Positions 23,437-32,556 are shown, counted from the stretch's first letter. The stretch is 64,000 nucleotides of DNA from Dactylosporangium aurantiacum (GCF_000716715.1 NZ_JNYJ01000005.1:1-64000); one strand, 5' to 3'. Numbers and translations: made by a program. Notes: generated by a model not told the origin, from the letters alone.

Positions 23437-23510
23437 TCGGCGCTGTCAGCGCCGGTTGGAAACTTTACCGGAGCGAACCCATCCGGCCAAATCGGTTGTC
23501 GCAAACACGC

Positions 23511-24299
23511 CTATTCCAAGGTCAGGACCCTGTTGCTGAGCGCGCCGATGCCCTCGATGGAGACGGTGACCTCGTCGCCGGCCACCATGCGGGAGACGCC
23601 GGCGGGGGTGCCGGTGAGGATGACGTCGCCCGGGAGCAGGGTCATGACGTGTGACACATATGACACGAGGGTCGGCACGTCGAACACCATGTCCTTGGTG
23701 CGGCCGAGCTGGCGGACCTCCTCGTTCACCTCGCAGCGGACCTCGACGTCGCTGACGTCCACGCCGGTGACGATCCAGGGGCCGATGGGGCAGAACGAGT
23801 CGAAGCCCTTGGCCCGGGTGAACTGGACGTCCTTGCGCTGCAGGTCGCGGGCGGTGACGTCGTTGGCGGCGGTGTAGCCGAAGATGGCCGCGGCGGCGCC
23901 GGCCCGGTCGACGCGGCGGGCGCCGGTGACGCCGATCACGACGGCGAGCTCGGCCTCGTGCTCGACCTGCTGCGACTGCGGCGGGATCCGGATGGCGTCG
24001 TTGGGGCCGATGATCGACGTGGACGGCTTGAGGAAGAGCAGCGGCTCCTTCGGCACGTCGTTGCCGAGCTCGGCGGCGTGGTCGGCGTAGTTGCGCCCCA
24101 CGCACACCACCTTGCTGGGCAGGATCGGGGAGAGCAGCCGCACGTCGGCGAGCGCCCAGCGCTGACCGGTGAACCGCAGCTCCCCGAACGGGTGACCGTC
24201 GATCTCGGCGACGGTGAGTCCGGTGAGCCCGGCGGCGGGCTCGCCCTCGACGACTCCGAACGACATGCCACTGCTGTGGGCGAAACGAGCGATACGCAC
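23511..24299 (-). CDS. Fumarylacetoacetate hydrolase-family protein (262 aa)
   Basis: FAH fold: short N-terminal domain (to about 55) then KVVCVGRNYADHAAELGN, EPLLFLKPSTSIIGPND, the metal-binding Glu pair in VEHEAELAVVIG, NDVTARDLQ, and the C-terminal LLPGDVILTGTPAGV. Family members hydrolyse or decarboxylate acylpyruvates and aromatic-degradation intermediates; in actinobacteria this gene is often beside gltX and annotated as 2-hydroxyhepta-2,4-diene-1,7-dioate isomerase or acylpyruvase. GTG 24299 is chosen because longer upstream reading has no family match and the next gene ends at 24332. Confidence 0.85.
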   Translation of the reverse strand: MRIARFAHSSGMSFGVVEGEPAAGLTGLTVAEIDGHPFGELRFTGQRWALADVRLLSPILPSKVVCVGRNYADHAAELGNDVPKEPLLFLKPSTSIIGPNDAIRIPPQSQQVEHEAELAVVIGVTGARRVDRAGAAAAIFGYTAANDVTARDLQRKDVQFTRAKGFDSFCPIGPWIVTGVDVSDVEVRCEVNEEVRQLGRTKDMVFDVPTLVSYVSHVMTLLPGDVILTGTPAGVSRMVAGDEVTVSIEGIGALSNRVLTLE

Positions 24300-24331
24300 G
24301 TCGTGAAATCTACTCCGCCGCCGGTGCCGGG

Positions 24332-25555
24332 CTACGAACCCGTCAGGTGCCGCTCCACGAACGCGTTGCTGAACTTCCCGAAGGGGTCGAGCCGCTCCCG
24401 CAACGCCAGGAAGTCGGCCAGCCGCTCGGGCCGCGGCGCGTGGTGGAACACCTTGCCCCAGTGCGGGCGCGGCGCCAGGTGCGCCAGGGACTCCTCGAGC
24501 GCGGCGACGACCGGCGCCACCCGCGCGTGGTCCTTGATCCAGGTGAAGTGCAGCGCGACGCTGTCGCGCCCGTGGTGTGGGCTCAGCCACAGGTCGTCGG
24601 CGGCGACCGTGCGGATCTCGGAGATCTGCAGCACGGGCGTGACGAGGTGCCGCACCCGCTCGATGGCGGCGAACGCCTCGACCGCGTCGCCGCGCGCCAC
24701 GAAGAACTCGCTCTGCAGCTCCTCGCCGCTGCTGGGCGTGAAGTCGAGCTTGAAGTGCGGCAGCCGCCGGTGCCACGGGCCGGGCACGCCGCCCTGCTCG
24801 GTGCAGCTCTCGGCGGGCATCGCCGCGATCGGGTGCATCGCCCGGCCGGCCGGCGTCGCGCCGAACCCGTCCGGCTCCTGCCCGTCGGCGAGCTTGAGCC
24901 ACAGCTGGTCGACGGTGTCGCCGGCCCAGCGGGTGAACAGGCTGACCGAGTAGCCGGCGCTCGCGATCTCCTCCCAGCGCTCGTCCAGCACGGCCCGCGG
25001 CAGGTGCTCGAAGACGAATTGGCGGATGCTGTACGACGGCCGCACCGCCAACGTGACACCCACCACGACCCCGAGGGCGCCCAGTGCGACGACGGCGCCC
25101 GGGAACTCGGCGTCACCGCGGTCCAGCCGGACCAGGTCCCCGCCGGCGGTGACGAGCTCGATGCCGGTCACGGCGGTGGCGAGGTTGCCCAGGGCGGCAC
25201 CGGACCCGTGCGTGCCGGTGGCGACGGCCCCCGCGACGGAGATGTGCGGCAGTGACCCGAGGTTGTGCAGTGCATACCCCTGGGCGTCCAGGTGCGCGGC
25301 GAGCTCGCCATACCGCACGCCGCCGGCCACGGTCACGGTCCCCGCCGCCGGGTCGATCCGCGGCGCCACCGGCAGTCCGGCCACGCTGACCAGATCGGCG
25401 GGCGTGTCGGCGATGTCGTTGAACGAGTGCCCGGAGCCGAGCACGCGCACCCGCTGCGCCTGCGCCACCACGGCGCGCACCTGGTCCACGGTGGACGGTC
25501 GGTGCACCCGGGCGGCACCGAACGCGATGTTGCCCGCCCAGTTGGTGATGCTCAT
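24332..25555 (-). CDS. FAD-dependent aldonolactone oxidase (D-arabinono/L-gulono-1,4-lactone oxidase-like), 407 aa
   Basis: FAD_binding_4 domain in the N-terminal half with VRVLGSGHSFNDIADT (the His is the covalent-FAD position in vanillyl-alcohol-oxidase-type enzymes), SLPHISVAGAVATGTHGSGA, and a C-terminal ALO domain containing VFHHAPRPERLADFLALRERLDPFGKFSNAFVERHL. Oxidises aldonolactones or alditols at the C2/C1 position with oxygen or another acceptor; could also be an alditol oxidase. ATG at 25555. Upstream of, and co-oriented with, the FAH gene, 32 bp apart, so probably one operon. Confidence 0.85.
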   Translation of the reverse strand: MSITNWAGNIAFGAARVHRPSTVDQVRAVVAQAQRVRVLGSGHSFNDIADTPADLVSVAGLPVAPRIDPAAGTVTVAGGVRYGELAAHLDAQGYALHNLGSLPHISVAGAVATGTHGSGAALGNLATAVTGIELVTAGGDLVRLDRGDAEFPGAVVALGALGVVVGVTLAVRPSYSIRQFVFEHLPRAVLDERWEEIASAGYSVSLFTRWAGDTVDQLWLKLADGQEPDGFGATPAGRAMHPIAAMPAESCTEQGGVPGPWHRRLPHFKLDFTPSSGEELQSEFFVARGDAVEAFAAIERVRHLVTPVLQISEIRTVAADDLWLSPHHGRDSVALHFTWIKDHARVAPVVAALEESLAHLAPRPHWGKVFHHAPRPERLADFLALRERLDPFGKFSNAFVERHLTGS

Positions 25556-25668
25556 GCGGCCGAGTCTATTCGCGGCGCACCGTTCGCCGCCCGGCCCCAC
25601 CCCGGGTATCACCGACCGCGACCGTTCGGCTACTGGCGGGCGGGTGCGGCCCGTCACAGACTTTCCCG

Positions 25669-26223
25669 GTGACATTTCCGCCGCTCAACCGGCCCGTCCA
25701 GAGTCCTCGCCGGAGCCCTCGCCGGGGCCCGCAGCTCGCCGTCGGCGCCGCCGTGCTCGGCGTGCTGCTGGTCTGCGGCATCGTCGCGGCCGCCGGCAGC
25801 GACGACCGGGGCGACCCGACGGGTGACATCAAGGGCGCCGCCGCGCTCGCGCCGCCGACCGGCGCGACACGGACGGCCAGCGCGGCCGCGCAGCCGGAAA
25901 CGGCGGCCACGACCACACCGCCGCCCGCGACCACACCGCCCGCGAGCGCACCGCCCGCGAGCACGACGACACCGCCCGCGGCAAGGACGCCGGCCGCGAC
26001 GAAGACGACCGGCCCGGCCAAGGCGCCGACGACGAAGGCGACCACCAGGCCGGCGGGCAACTGCAACCCGAACTACTCGCCGTGCGTGCCGAACGACCCG
26101 GTGGACGTGGACTGCGCGGGCGGCGGCGGCAACGGCCCGTCCTACGTGCAGGGGCCGGTCAGGGTCATCGGCACCGACGTCTACAGGCTCGACCGGGACG
26201 GCGACGGGATCGCCTGCGAGTAG
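25669..26223 (+). CDS. Membrane-anchored Excalibur-domain protein (184 aa)
   Basis: One TM helix (about 22-42), a long Thr/Pro/Ala-rich extracellular stalk (about 65-130), then a C-terminal Excalibur calcium-binding motif: NCNPNYSPCVP, VDVDCAGGGGNGPSYV and the terminal DRDGDGIACE, which is an EF-hand-like Asp loop. Excalibur domains occur on surface proteins and secreted nucleases of Gram-positives; no enzymatic domain is present here. GTG start. Stand-alone gene, divergent from the lactone oxidase. Confidence 0.85.
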   Translation: MTFPPLNRPVQSPRRSPRRGPQLAVGAAVLGVLLVCGIVAAAGSDDRGDPTGDIKGAAALAPPTGATRTASAAAQPETAATTTPPPATTPPASAPPASTTTPPAARTPAATKTTGPAKAPTTKATTRPAGNCNPNYSPCVPNDPVDVDCAGGGGNGPSYVQGPVRVIGTDVYRLDRDGDGIACE

Positions 26224-26254
26224 CCGGGACGGCGGCGGGATCGCCCGCGAGTGG

Positions 26255-26812
26255 TCAGAGCGTCTCCAGGTACCGCAGCATCTGCTGGATCTCGGCGGTA
26301 CGGCTGTCGGTGATGCGCCCGGCCAGGTCCAGGGCGCCCGGGTTGACCCCGGAGCCGGTCTCCATGCGGGCGATCTCGACCGCGTTGTGCTGGTGGGCCA
26401 CGAGCATGTTGAGGAAGCGCCGCTCGAACTGGGCGCCGTCGTACGTGGCGAGGGCCGCGATGTCGTCGGCGTTCGTGCCGTGCGCGCCGCCGTGCCCCGC
26501 GTGGGAGTCGGCGGCGGCGCTGGGCGGCTGCTGCCAGGACTCCAGCCAGACCCGCATCGTCTTGGCCTCGTCGGCCTCGGTGACGTCGATCGCGGCGGCG
26601 AGGGTGCGCACGTCCTCCCGGACGGCCTTGGTGCGCGCCAGGCGGACCATCTCCAGGGCCTGGGTGTGGTGGGCGACCATCATCTGGGCGAACATGACGT
26701 CGGTGTCGTTGTAGACCTTGCCCGTCGCGGCGGCCGCCGGGGCCGGCTGTGCCGGGGCGGCGGCACAGCCGGCGAGGAGCAACGCCGAGGTGAGCGCTAG
26801 CAGGAACCGCAC
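26255..26812 (-). CDS. DUF305-family lipoprotein (185 aa)
   Basis: Signal peptide with lipobox LAGC (C16). Two DUF305 half-repeats, each with a His-rich helix: FAQMMVAHHTQALEMVRLA and FLNMLVAHQHNAVEIARME, as in ferritin-like four-helix-bundle proteins that bind copper or iron; a His-rich loop DSHAGHGGAHG lies between. Probably a periplasmic-side metal-binding protein. GTG 26812 is preceded by GAGGAG; the long upstream open frame is an artefact of GC content. Confidence 0.88.
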   Translation of the reverse strand: MRFLLALTSALLLAGCAAAPAQPAPAAAATGKVYNDTDVMFAQMMVAHHTQALEMVRLARTKAVREDVRTLAAAIDVTEADEAKTMRVWLESWQQPPSAAADSHAGHGGAHGTNADDIAALATYDGAQFERRFLNMLVAHQHNAVEIARMETGSGVNPGALDLAGRITDSRTAEIQQMLRYLETL

Positions 26813-26871
26813 TCGAACTCCTCCGCTGGGACGGGGTGCCCGCCATCGGGCCGGGCACCCCGAGGGGCGAT

Positions 26872-27618
26872 CTAGACCCGCTGCCAGAGCGCCGGGACGT
26901 TGGGCGGTTCCCAACCGGCGATGGCGGTGTGCGCCTGGCGGCACTGGTACGTGACGCCGCCGTACGTGACGCGGTCGCCGACCTTGTACGCGGTGCCCGC
27001 CTGCCACGTGCCGCCCGCCGGGGGCGTGGTGGAGGTCGGGGTGGGCGTGGGGTTGACGGTGGGCGTCGGGCTCGGCTGGGTGGGCGTCGGCGTCGGGTTG
27101 CCGCCGCCACCGACCTGCAGGTCGACGCACGAGTAGAAGGCGTTTCCGGTGTCCGCGACGTTCCACCGGGCGAGGACCAGGATGCGACCGGTGCGCCCGC
27201 CGAGGCTCACCGTGTGCGAGACGGTGGCGCCGGGCTGGCGGCCCCCGTCGTCGATCACGGCGATGCGGGTGCCGCCGACGAAGTACTCCCACGTGCTGGT
27301 GTTGTGCCGGGCGGTGAGCACCCAGTTGAACGTGACGGAGTTGCCGACGGCCGTGGCCGGCCAGCCCTTGTTGGGGTCGTCCAGCTGCGCGAACCGGCTG
27401 TTGCCGCCGCTGCAGCTCATCAGGCCCTTGGGACCCTCGACACTCTGCGGCTCGTAGACGATCTCGCCGCAGTTCGCGACGCGCCCCTGGGCGCACATGG
27501 CCTGGCGGCTCGCGGGCGAGGAGATGTAGCCGTGCGCCGCGGCCGGCTGGGCCGAGACGAGCAGTGATGTGGCGATGGCGGCGAGCGCAAGTGGTGCCAG
27601 CGCGATCGTTCTTCGCAT
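26872..27618 (-). CDS. Lytic polysaccharide monooxygenase AA10 with CBM5/12 chitin-binding module (248 aa)
   Basis: Signal peptide ending ...AQPAAA, with the mature protein starting at H29 (HGYISSPASRQ), the N-terminal histidine of the copper His-brace. AA10 domain to about 170; second brace His in LTARHNTSTW, then a Thr/Pro linker of about 35 aa and a C-terminal CBM5/12 with WQAGTAYKVGDRVTYGGVTYQCRQAHTA. Acts outside the cell on crystalline chitin or cellulose by oxidative cleavage. A dyad agagcgctct lies 90 bp upstream and may be its operator. Confidence 0.93.
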   Translation of the reverse strand: MRRTIALAPLALAAIATSLLVSAQPAAAHGYISSPASRQAMCAQGRVANCGEIVYEPQSVEGPKGLMSCSGGNSRFAQLDDPNKGWPATAVGNSVTFNWVLTARHNTSTWEYFVGGTRIAVIDDGGRQPGATVSHTVSLGGRTGRILVLARWNVADTGNAFYSCVDLQVGGGGNPTPTPTQPSPTPTVNPTPTPTSTTPPAGGTWQAGTAYKVGDRVTYGGVTYQCRQAHTAIAGWEPPNVPALWQRV

Positions 27619-27707
27619 CGATCGCTCCCTTCGTGCAGTGGGGGTGATGCCGCCAATGTAAAGGAAGGATTGTTAACAGTAAATAACCTTTATGGAAAAG
27701 GGTCGAT

Positions 27708-27717
27708 AGAGCGCTCT
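27708..27717. promoter_or_regulatory. LacI-type dyad agagcgctct upstream of the LPMO
   Basis: 10-bp palindrome centred on CGCG-like gagcgctc, resembling the CebR/CelR operator core GAGCGCTC known upstream of cellulase genes in Streptomyces and Thermobifida. It lies in an unusually AT-rich upstream region (27640-27705). Confidence 0.4.
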
Positions 27718-27742
27718 CACTTAAGGTAGGGTCCAGCCCGCC

Positions 27743-28612
27743 TTAAGGCACGAGCCCGATCAGGCCGCGGACCACGGGATTCGTGGTGTTTTCGGCCCAG
27801 GCCAGGCCGATGTCGACGGTCGGCGTGGGGCCGGTGCAGCGGCGCAGCACGACCCCGGGCAGCCGCAGCGCCCTCGCCCGGCCCTCCGGCACCGCGGCGA
27901 CCACCCCGCCGGCGGCGACGGCCCGCAGCAGCTGCTCGTCGTCGGGCTCGTGCCGAGCGAGGGTGAACTTGCCCGTGGGCCAGATCTGCGCCACGATCCG
28001 GTCGTGCATGCCGGGGCCGTTGTCCCGCGGCCACATCACCGCGGGCTCGCCGCGCAGCAGCTCCCGCGGCACCCGCCGGCGCGCCGCGAGCGGATGCCCG
28101 GCGGGCAGCGCGATCAGCAGCTCCTCCGTGCCGACCCGCACCCAGCGGATCCCCGGGTCGTCGACCGGCGGCCGCACGAACGCCGCGTCGTAGCGCCCCG
28201 CGAGCAGCCCGGCCACGTTCGGCGCGGTCCAGCCGGTCTCCGGCACCACCTCCACGTTCGGGTGCGCGGCCCGGAACCGCTCGATGAGCTCGTCGACGCA
28301 CCCGCCGCGCGCCGACCGCGTGTACGCCAGCCGCAGCCGGCCGCCCTGCCCGAGCACCGCCGCGGCGATGCGCTGCTCGGCGGCGGCGGCCTGGGCGAGC
28401 AGTGCCGCCGCCTCCGCCGCGACGATCACCCCGACCGGGGTCAGCGCGCACCCGCCGCGTCGGCGCTCGACCAGCCGCGCGCCGACCTCCCGCTCCAGGG
28501 CGCCGACCTGCTGGCTCAGCGCCGGCTGGGCGATGCGCAACCGCGCCGCGGCCCTCGTGAAGTGCAGCTCCTCGGCCAGGGCAGCGAAGTACCGCAGTCG
28601 CCGCAGTTCCAT
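27743..28612 (-). CDS. LysR-family transcriptional regulator (289 aa)
   Basis: N-terminal winged HTH MELRRLRYFAALAEELHFTRAAARL...QPALSQQVGALE, then a periplasmic-binding-protein-like effector domain (from about 90) with RLRLAYT, LLAGRYDAAFVRPP and GGVVAAVPEG. Divergent from the D-amino-acid oxidase gene with a 70-bp spacer that contains a 15-bp LysR-type palindrome overlapping this gene's start codon, so it should regulate itself and the oxidase. No SD; the transcript may be leaderless. Confidence 0.9.
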   Translation of the reverse strand: MELRRLRYFAALAEELHFTRAAARLRIAQPALSQQVGALEREVGARLVERRRGGCALTPVGVIVAAEAAALLAQAAAAEQRIAAAVLGQGGRLRLAYTRSARGGCVDELIERFRAAHPNVEVVPETGWTAPNVAGLLAGRYDAAFVRPPVDDPGIRWVRVGTEELLIALPAGHPLAARRRVPRELLRGEPAVMWPRDNGPGMHDRIVAQIWPTGKFTLARHEPDDEQLLRAVAAGGVVAAVPEGRARALRLPGVVLRRCTGPTPTVDIGLAWAENTTNPVVRGLIGLVP

Positions 28613-28625
28613 AAGCCAGGCTTAT
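28611..28625. promoter_or_regulatory. LysR-type operator, ataagccaggcttat
   Basis: Perfect 7-bp arms around one central base, of the T-N11-A form bound by LysR regulators. Overlaps the lysR start codon (28612-28610) and lies 58 bp before the oxidase start. Confidence 0.65.
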
Positions 28626-28682
28626 CACGACGCAGCCGGCCGGTCTTGGACACCGCGTGCCGGGCGTGGTTGCGTGGGCCGC

Positions 28683-29615
28683 ATGGACGTGACTGTCGTC
28701 GGCGCCGGGATCAGCGGGCTCGCCTGCGCCGTGCGCCTGCAGGAGGCCGGGCACGCGGTGACGGTCGTGACCGCCGACGAGCCGGCCGCGACCGTCTCCC
28801 GGTTGGCCGCCGCCGTCTGGTACCCCACCCACACCGCCGCCGACCCGCGGGTGCTGGCCTGGGCGGGCCGGACGTACGACGAGCTGACCGCGCAGGCCGC
28901 CGCGGGCGTGCCCGGGGTGGTCGCCCGGCCCACCCGCATGATCCTGCGGGGGCCGCACGCCACGCCGTGGTGGGCGGCGGCCGTGCCGGACTTCGCCGCC
29001 GCACCGGGCGAGTGGCGCTTCACCGTCCCGTCAGTCGAGATGGAGTGGTACCTGCCGTGGCTGCTCAGCCGGTTCGGGACGGCCGGCGGCCGGGTGGCGC
29101 GCCACCGCGTCGCGCGGCTGTCGGACGCGCCGCGGGTGTCCGGCGGCGCCGACGTCGTGGTCAACGCGACCGGCCTCGCGGCGCGGGACCTCGCCGGCGA
29201 CCCCGCCGTGCATCCCGCCCGCGGCCGCGTCGTCGGCGTCGGCAACCCGGGCCTCGTCACGTCGGTGCGGGACGAGGACCACCCGGCGGGGATGACGTAC
29301 ATCCACCCCCGCAGCCGCGACGTCGTGCTCGGCGGCACGTACGAGCCCGGGGAGTGGGACACCGGCGCCGACCCGGCCGTCACCGCCGCCATCCTCGCCC
29401 GCTGCGTCGAGCTGGTCCCGGAGCTGGCCGGTGCGCCCGTGCTGTGGCAGGCGGCCGGCCTGCGCCCGGCCCGCCACGGCGGCGCCCGGGTCGAGGCGGA
29501 TCCGCGCGATCCGCGGGTCGTGCACAACTACGGCCACGGCGGCGCCGGGATCACGCTCGCCTGGGGCTGCGCCGACGAGGTCGTCACCCTCGCCGCTGGC
29601 GCGGCAGGCGCATGA
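28683..29615 (+). CDS. D-amino acid oxidase (310 aa)
   Basis: FAD-dependent oxidase of the DAAO family. Rossmann fingerprint VVGAGISGLACAVRLQEAGH (4-23), AAVWYPTHT, RGRVVGVGNPGLV, YIHPRSRDVVLGGTYE and the C-terminal NYGHGGAGITLAWGCADEV, with Tyr and Arg (GLRPAR) expected to hold the substrate. Oxidises D-amino acids to keto acids, ammonia and peroxide in the cytoplasm. ATG 28683. Probably controlled by the divergent LysR gene. Confidence 0.88.
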   Translation: MDVTVVGAGISGLACAVRLQEAGHAVTVVTADEPAATVSRLAAAVWYPTHTAADPRVLAWAGRTYDELTAQAAAGVPGVVARPTRMILRGPHATPWWAAAVPDFAAAPGEWRFTVPSVEMEWYLPWLLSRFGTAGGRVARHRVARLSDAPRVSGGADVVVNATGLAARDLAGDPAVHPARGRVVGVGNPGLVTSVRDEDHPAGMTYIHPRSRDVVLGGTYEPGEWDTGADPAVTAAILARCVELVPELAGAPVLWQAAGLRPARHGGARVEADPRDPRVVHNYGHGGAGITLAWGCADEVVTLAAGAAGA

Positions 29616-29622
29616 TCGAAGG

Positions 29623-30000
29623 ATGATTCGCTTCATCCTGAACGTCCTGTGGCTGATCTTCGGGGGCGGCTTCCTGTTGTTCGTGGGCTACGCCTTCGCC
29701 GCGGCGATCTGTTTCGTGCTGGTCATCACCATCCCGTTCGCCGTGGCGTCGTGGCGGCTGGCCGTCTACTCGCTCTGGCCGTTCGGCCGCACGGTCCAGG
29801 CCAGACCCGACGCGGGCGTGGCCACCGGCCTGGCCAACGTGCTGTGGGTCGTCCTCGCCGGCTGGTGGCTGGCGCTGAGCCACATCGCCGCCGGCGTCGC
29901 CCTGTGCCTCACGATCATCGGCATCCCGTTCGGCATCGCCAACTTCAAGCTGGTCCCCGCCGCGTTCTGGCCCCTGGGCCGCGAGGTGGTCGACCTGTAA
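29623..30000 (+). CDS. YccF-family inner membrane protein (125 aa)
   Basis: Two YccF repeats: each has a TM helix and the signature ITIPFAVASWRLAVYSLWPFGR / TIIGIPFGIANFKLVPAAFWPLGR. Four TM helices overall. Function of the family is unknown. ATG at 29623, 8 bp after the oxidase stop, so probably co-transcribed. A long hairpin follows the stop. Confidence 0.88.
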   Translation: MIRFILNVLWLIFGGGFLLFVGYAFAAAICFVLVITIPFAVASWRLAVYSLWPFGRTVQARPDAGVATGLANVLWVVLAGWWLALSHIAAGVALCLTIIGIPFGIANFKLVPAAFWPLGREVVDL

Positions 30001-30010
30001 TCGGCGCCGC

Positions 30011-30046
30011 CGGGTGCTCCGCGGTGAGGGGACCGCGGAGCACCCG
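30011..30046. terminator. Terminator hairpin between convergent genes
   Basis: Perfect 15-bp stem (30011-30025 with 30032-30046), 6-nt loop, between the YccF gene and the convergent small membrane gene; no T run. Confidence 0.7.
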
Positions 30047-30052
30047 GAGCGA

Positions 30053-30346
30053 TCACAGCTGGGACGCGAGGCCCAGCAGGGCGGCGACCAGCACGATCAG
30101 GCTCAGCACCATGGTCATGCAGCCGCCGCGGCCGCCCGTGGGAGCCTGGGCCGGGGGTGCCGGCACGGTCGGCGGGGCGGGGCGCTGGGGGCCGTCGGGG
30201 CTGGGCGAGCCGGGACCGGTCGACGGCTTGTCCGGGGCGCCGGACGGGGCCTCGCCGACGCCGGAGGCCTCGCCCTCGGGGGTTTCGGGTGCTTCGGAGA
30301 GGCCGTCGTCGATCGGTTCGGGGGCGGCCGGGGTGGATTCAGGCAC
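30053..30346 (-). CDS. Small tail-anchored membrane protein (97 aa)
   Basis: Acidic Pro/Gly/Ser-rich region (1-72) followed by GGRGGCMTMVLSLIVLVAALLGLAS, a single C-terminal TM helix. No catalytic motif. Similar Pro-rich tail-anchored proteins are common but uncharacterised in actinobacteria. ATG at 30346. Located between YccF (convergent) and the leuCD regulator (same strand). Confidence 0.6.
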   Translation of the reverse strand: MPESTPAAPEPIDDGLSEAPETPEGEASGVGEAPSGAPDKPSTGPGSPSPDGPQRPAPPTVPAPPAQAPTGGRGGCMTMVLSLIVLVAALLGLASQL

Positions 30347-30383
30347 TGGCTCCTCCAGTCAGGCGTGCTCGATGTGCGGCACG

Positions 30384-31070
30384 CTACAGGCCGGAGAGGC
30401 GTTGTCCAGCCCGCACCACGGCCATCGCGTGGCGGTCGCCGGGGCGCCGGCCGAGCCGCTCGATCGGGCCCGAGACGCTGATGGCGGCGATGACCCGGCC
30501 GGTGCGGTCGCGGATCGGGGCGGAGACGCTGGCGACGCCGGCCTCGCGCTCGGCGACGCTCTGCGCCCAGCCGCGGCGGCGGACCTCGGCGAGGGTGCGG
30601 CCGGTGAACTTGCACCGAGGCAGCAGCGGCATGACGGCCTCCGGCGGCTCCCACGCCAGGAGCACCTGTGCGGCGGAGCCGGCGGTCATCGGCAGCACCG
30701 AGCCGATCGGCACCGTGTCACGCAGGCCGCTGGCGCGCTCGGCGGCGGCCACGCAGAGCCGCTCGTCGGCGCGGCGGAGGTAGAGCTGCGCGCTCTCGCC
30801 GGTCGCGTCGCGCAGCGCGGTGAGCATCGGCTCGGCCGCGGTCAGGAGAACGTCGGGTGCCGCGTTGGCGAGCTCGCCCAGGCGCGGGCCCGGCCGCCAG
30901 CGTCCTTGTGCATCGCGAACGAGCAATCGGTGGATTTCCAGGGCCTGTGCGAGCCGGTGCGCCGTTGCCCGGGGAAGCTTGGTCCGGTCCACCAGTTCGG
31001 CCAGGCTGGCGCCGTCGACACAAGCGGCCAGGATGACCACCGCCTTGTCGAGCACGCCAACACCGCTCAT
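30384..31070 (-). CDS. IclR-family regulator, NdgR/LtbR type (228 aa)
   Basis: IclR winged HTH (SGVGVLDKAVVILAACVDG, then LPRATAHRLAQALE) and effector domain with GESAQLYLRRADERLCVAAAERASGLRDTVPIGS, AGSAAQVLLAWE and SVSAPIRDRTGRVIAAISVSGPIERL. These match Streptomyces NdgR and Corynebacterium LtbR, which control leuB, leuCD and amino-acid metabolism. Divergent from leuC with a 49-bp spacer, exactly the arrangement expected. Start at ATG 31070 because homologs begin at SGVGVLDKA; an in-frame ATG at 31094 has GGGAGG too close. Confidence 0.92.
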   Translation of the reverse strand: MSGVGVLDKAVVILAACVDGASLAELVDRTKLPRATAHRLAQALEIHRLLVRDAQGRWRPGPRLGELANAAPDVLLTAAEPMLTALRDATGESAQLYLRRADERLCVAAAERASGLRDTVPIGSVLPMTAGSAAQVLLAWEPPEAVMPLLPRCKFTGRTLAEVRRRGWAQSVAEREAGVASVSAPIRDRTGRVIAAISVSGPIERLGRRPGDRHAMAVVRAGQRLSGL

Positions 31071-31119
31071 ACTGTGTCCCACAGACCGAAACATACCTCC
31101 CAAACTTTAGGATGTCCAG

Positions 31120-32532
31120 ATGGTGGGAGAAGCACGACCGCGGACGCTCGCAGAGAAGGTGTGGGACGCGCACGTCGTCCGTGCCGCCGACGGCGAGCCG
31201 GATCTGCTGTACATCGACCTGCACCTGCTGCACGAGGTCACGAGCCCGCAGGCGTTCGACGGACTGCGCCTGAGCGGGCGCACCGTGCGCCGCACCGATC
31301 TCACGATCGCGACCGAGGACCACAACACGCCGACCGACAACCTGTTGACGATCAGCGATCCGGTGTCCCGCCTGCAGATCGAGACGCTGCGCCGCAACTG
31401 CGAGGAGTTCAAGGTCCGGATCCACTCGCTGGGCGACGCCCAGCAGGGTGTGGTGCACGTCATGGGCCCGCAGCTGGGGCTGACCCAGCCGGGCATGACC
31501 ATCGTGTGCGGCGACTCGCACACCTCGACGCACGGCGCGTTCGGCGCGCTCGCGTTCGGCATCGGCACGAGTGAGGTCGAGCACGTCCTGGCGACCCAGA
31601 CGCTGCCGCAGCCGCACCTCAAGACGATGGCGGTCAACGTCGTCGGCGAGCTCGCCCCGGGTGTCACGGCCAAGGACCTGGTGCTGGCGCTCATCACCCA
31701 GGTCGGCACCGGCGGCGGCCGCGGCCACGTCGTGGAGTACCGCGGCCCCGCCATCGAGAAGATGTCGATGGAGGGCCGGATGACGGTCTCCAACATGTCG
31801 ATCGAGTGGGGCGCCAAGGCCGGCATGATCGCGCCGGACGAGACCACGTTCGCCTACGTCGAGGGCCGCGAGTACGCGCCGAAGGGCGAGGAGTGGGAGC
31901 GGGCGAAGGCGTACTGGGCCTCGCTGCGCACCGACGAGGGCGCGAAGTTCGACCGCGAGGTCACCCTCGACGTCACCCACCTGACCCCGTTCGTCACCTG
32001 GGGCACCAACCCGGGCCAGGGCGCGCCGCTGGGCGCGAGCGTGCCGGACCCGGCCGACTTCGCCGAGGACGCCGACCGCGTCGCGGCGCAGAAGGCCCTG
32101 GAGTACATGGCGCTGACGCCGGGCACGCCGCTGCGCGACGTCGCGGTGGACGTGGTGTTCCTCGGTTCGTGCACCAACGGCCGGCTCGAGGACCTGCGGG
32201 CCGCGGCCGAGGTGCTGCGCGGGCGCAAGGTCGCCGACAGCGTCCGGATGCTGGTGGTGCCCGGGTCCGCGTCGGTGCGCGCCGCGGCCGAGGAGGAGGG
32301 CCTGCACGAGGTCTTCACCGCCGCCGGCGCGGAATGGCGCTTCGCGGGCTGCTCCATGTGCCTGGGCATGAACCCCGACACGCTGAAGCCGGGCGAGCGT
32401 TCGGCCTCGACGTCCAACCGGAACTTCGAGGGCCGGCAGGGCCGTGGCGGCCGCACCCACCTGGTGTCGCCGCAGGTCGCCGCCGCAACCGCCGTCGTCG
32501 GCCGCCTCGCGGCCCCCGCGGACCTGAACTAG
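31120..32532 (+). CDS. leuC: 3-isopropylmalate dehydratase large subunit (470 aa)
   Basis: Aconitase-family subunit for leucine synthesis, and in this genome probably also citramalate isomerisation after cimA. Cluster ligands: [10 protein letters not shown] (first Cys) and [11 protein letters not shown] (two Cys). Also [22 protein letters not shown] and [20 protein letters not shown]. Full length. ATG preceded by AGGA. Followed by leuD after 24 bp; controlled presumably by the divergent NdgR/LtbR-type regulator. Confidence 0.97.
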   Translation: MVGEARPRTLAEKVWDAHVVRAADGEPDLLYIDLHLLHEVTSPQAFDGLRLSGRTVRRTDLTIATEDHNTPTDNLLTISDPVSRLQIETLRRNCEEFKVRIHSLGDAQQGVVHVMGPQLGLTQPGMTIVCGDSHTSTHGAFGALAFGIGTSEVEHVLATQTLPQPHLKTMAVNVVGELAPGVTAKDLVLALITQVGTGGGRGHVVEYRGPAIEKMSMEGRMTVSNMSIEWGAKAGMIAPDETTFAYVEGREYAPKGEEWERAKAYWASLRTDEGAKFDREVTLDVTHLTPFVTWGTNPGQGAPLGASVPDPADFAEDADRVAAQKALEYMALTPGTPLRDVAVDVVFLGSCTNGRLEDLRAAAEVLRGRKVADSVRMLVVPGSASVRAAAEEEGLHEVFTAAGAEWRFAGCSMCLGMNPDTLKPGERSASTSNRNFEGRQGRGGRTHLVSPQVAAATAVVGRLAAPADLN

Positions 32533-32556
32533 CCGAGAAGACAGGCAGAATCTGAC

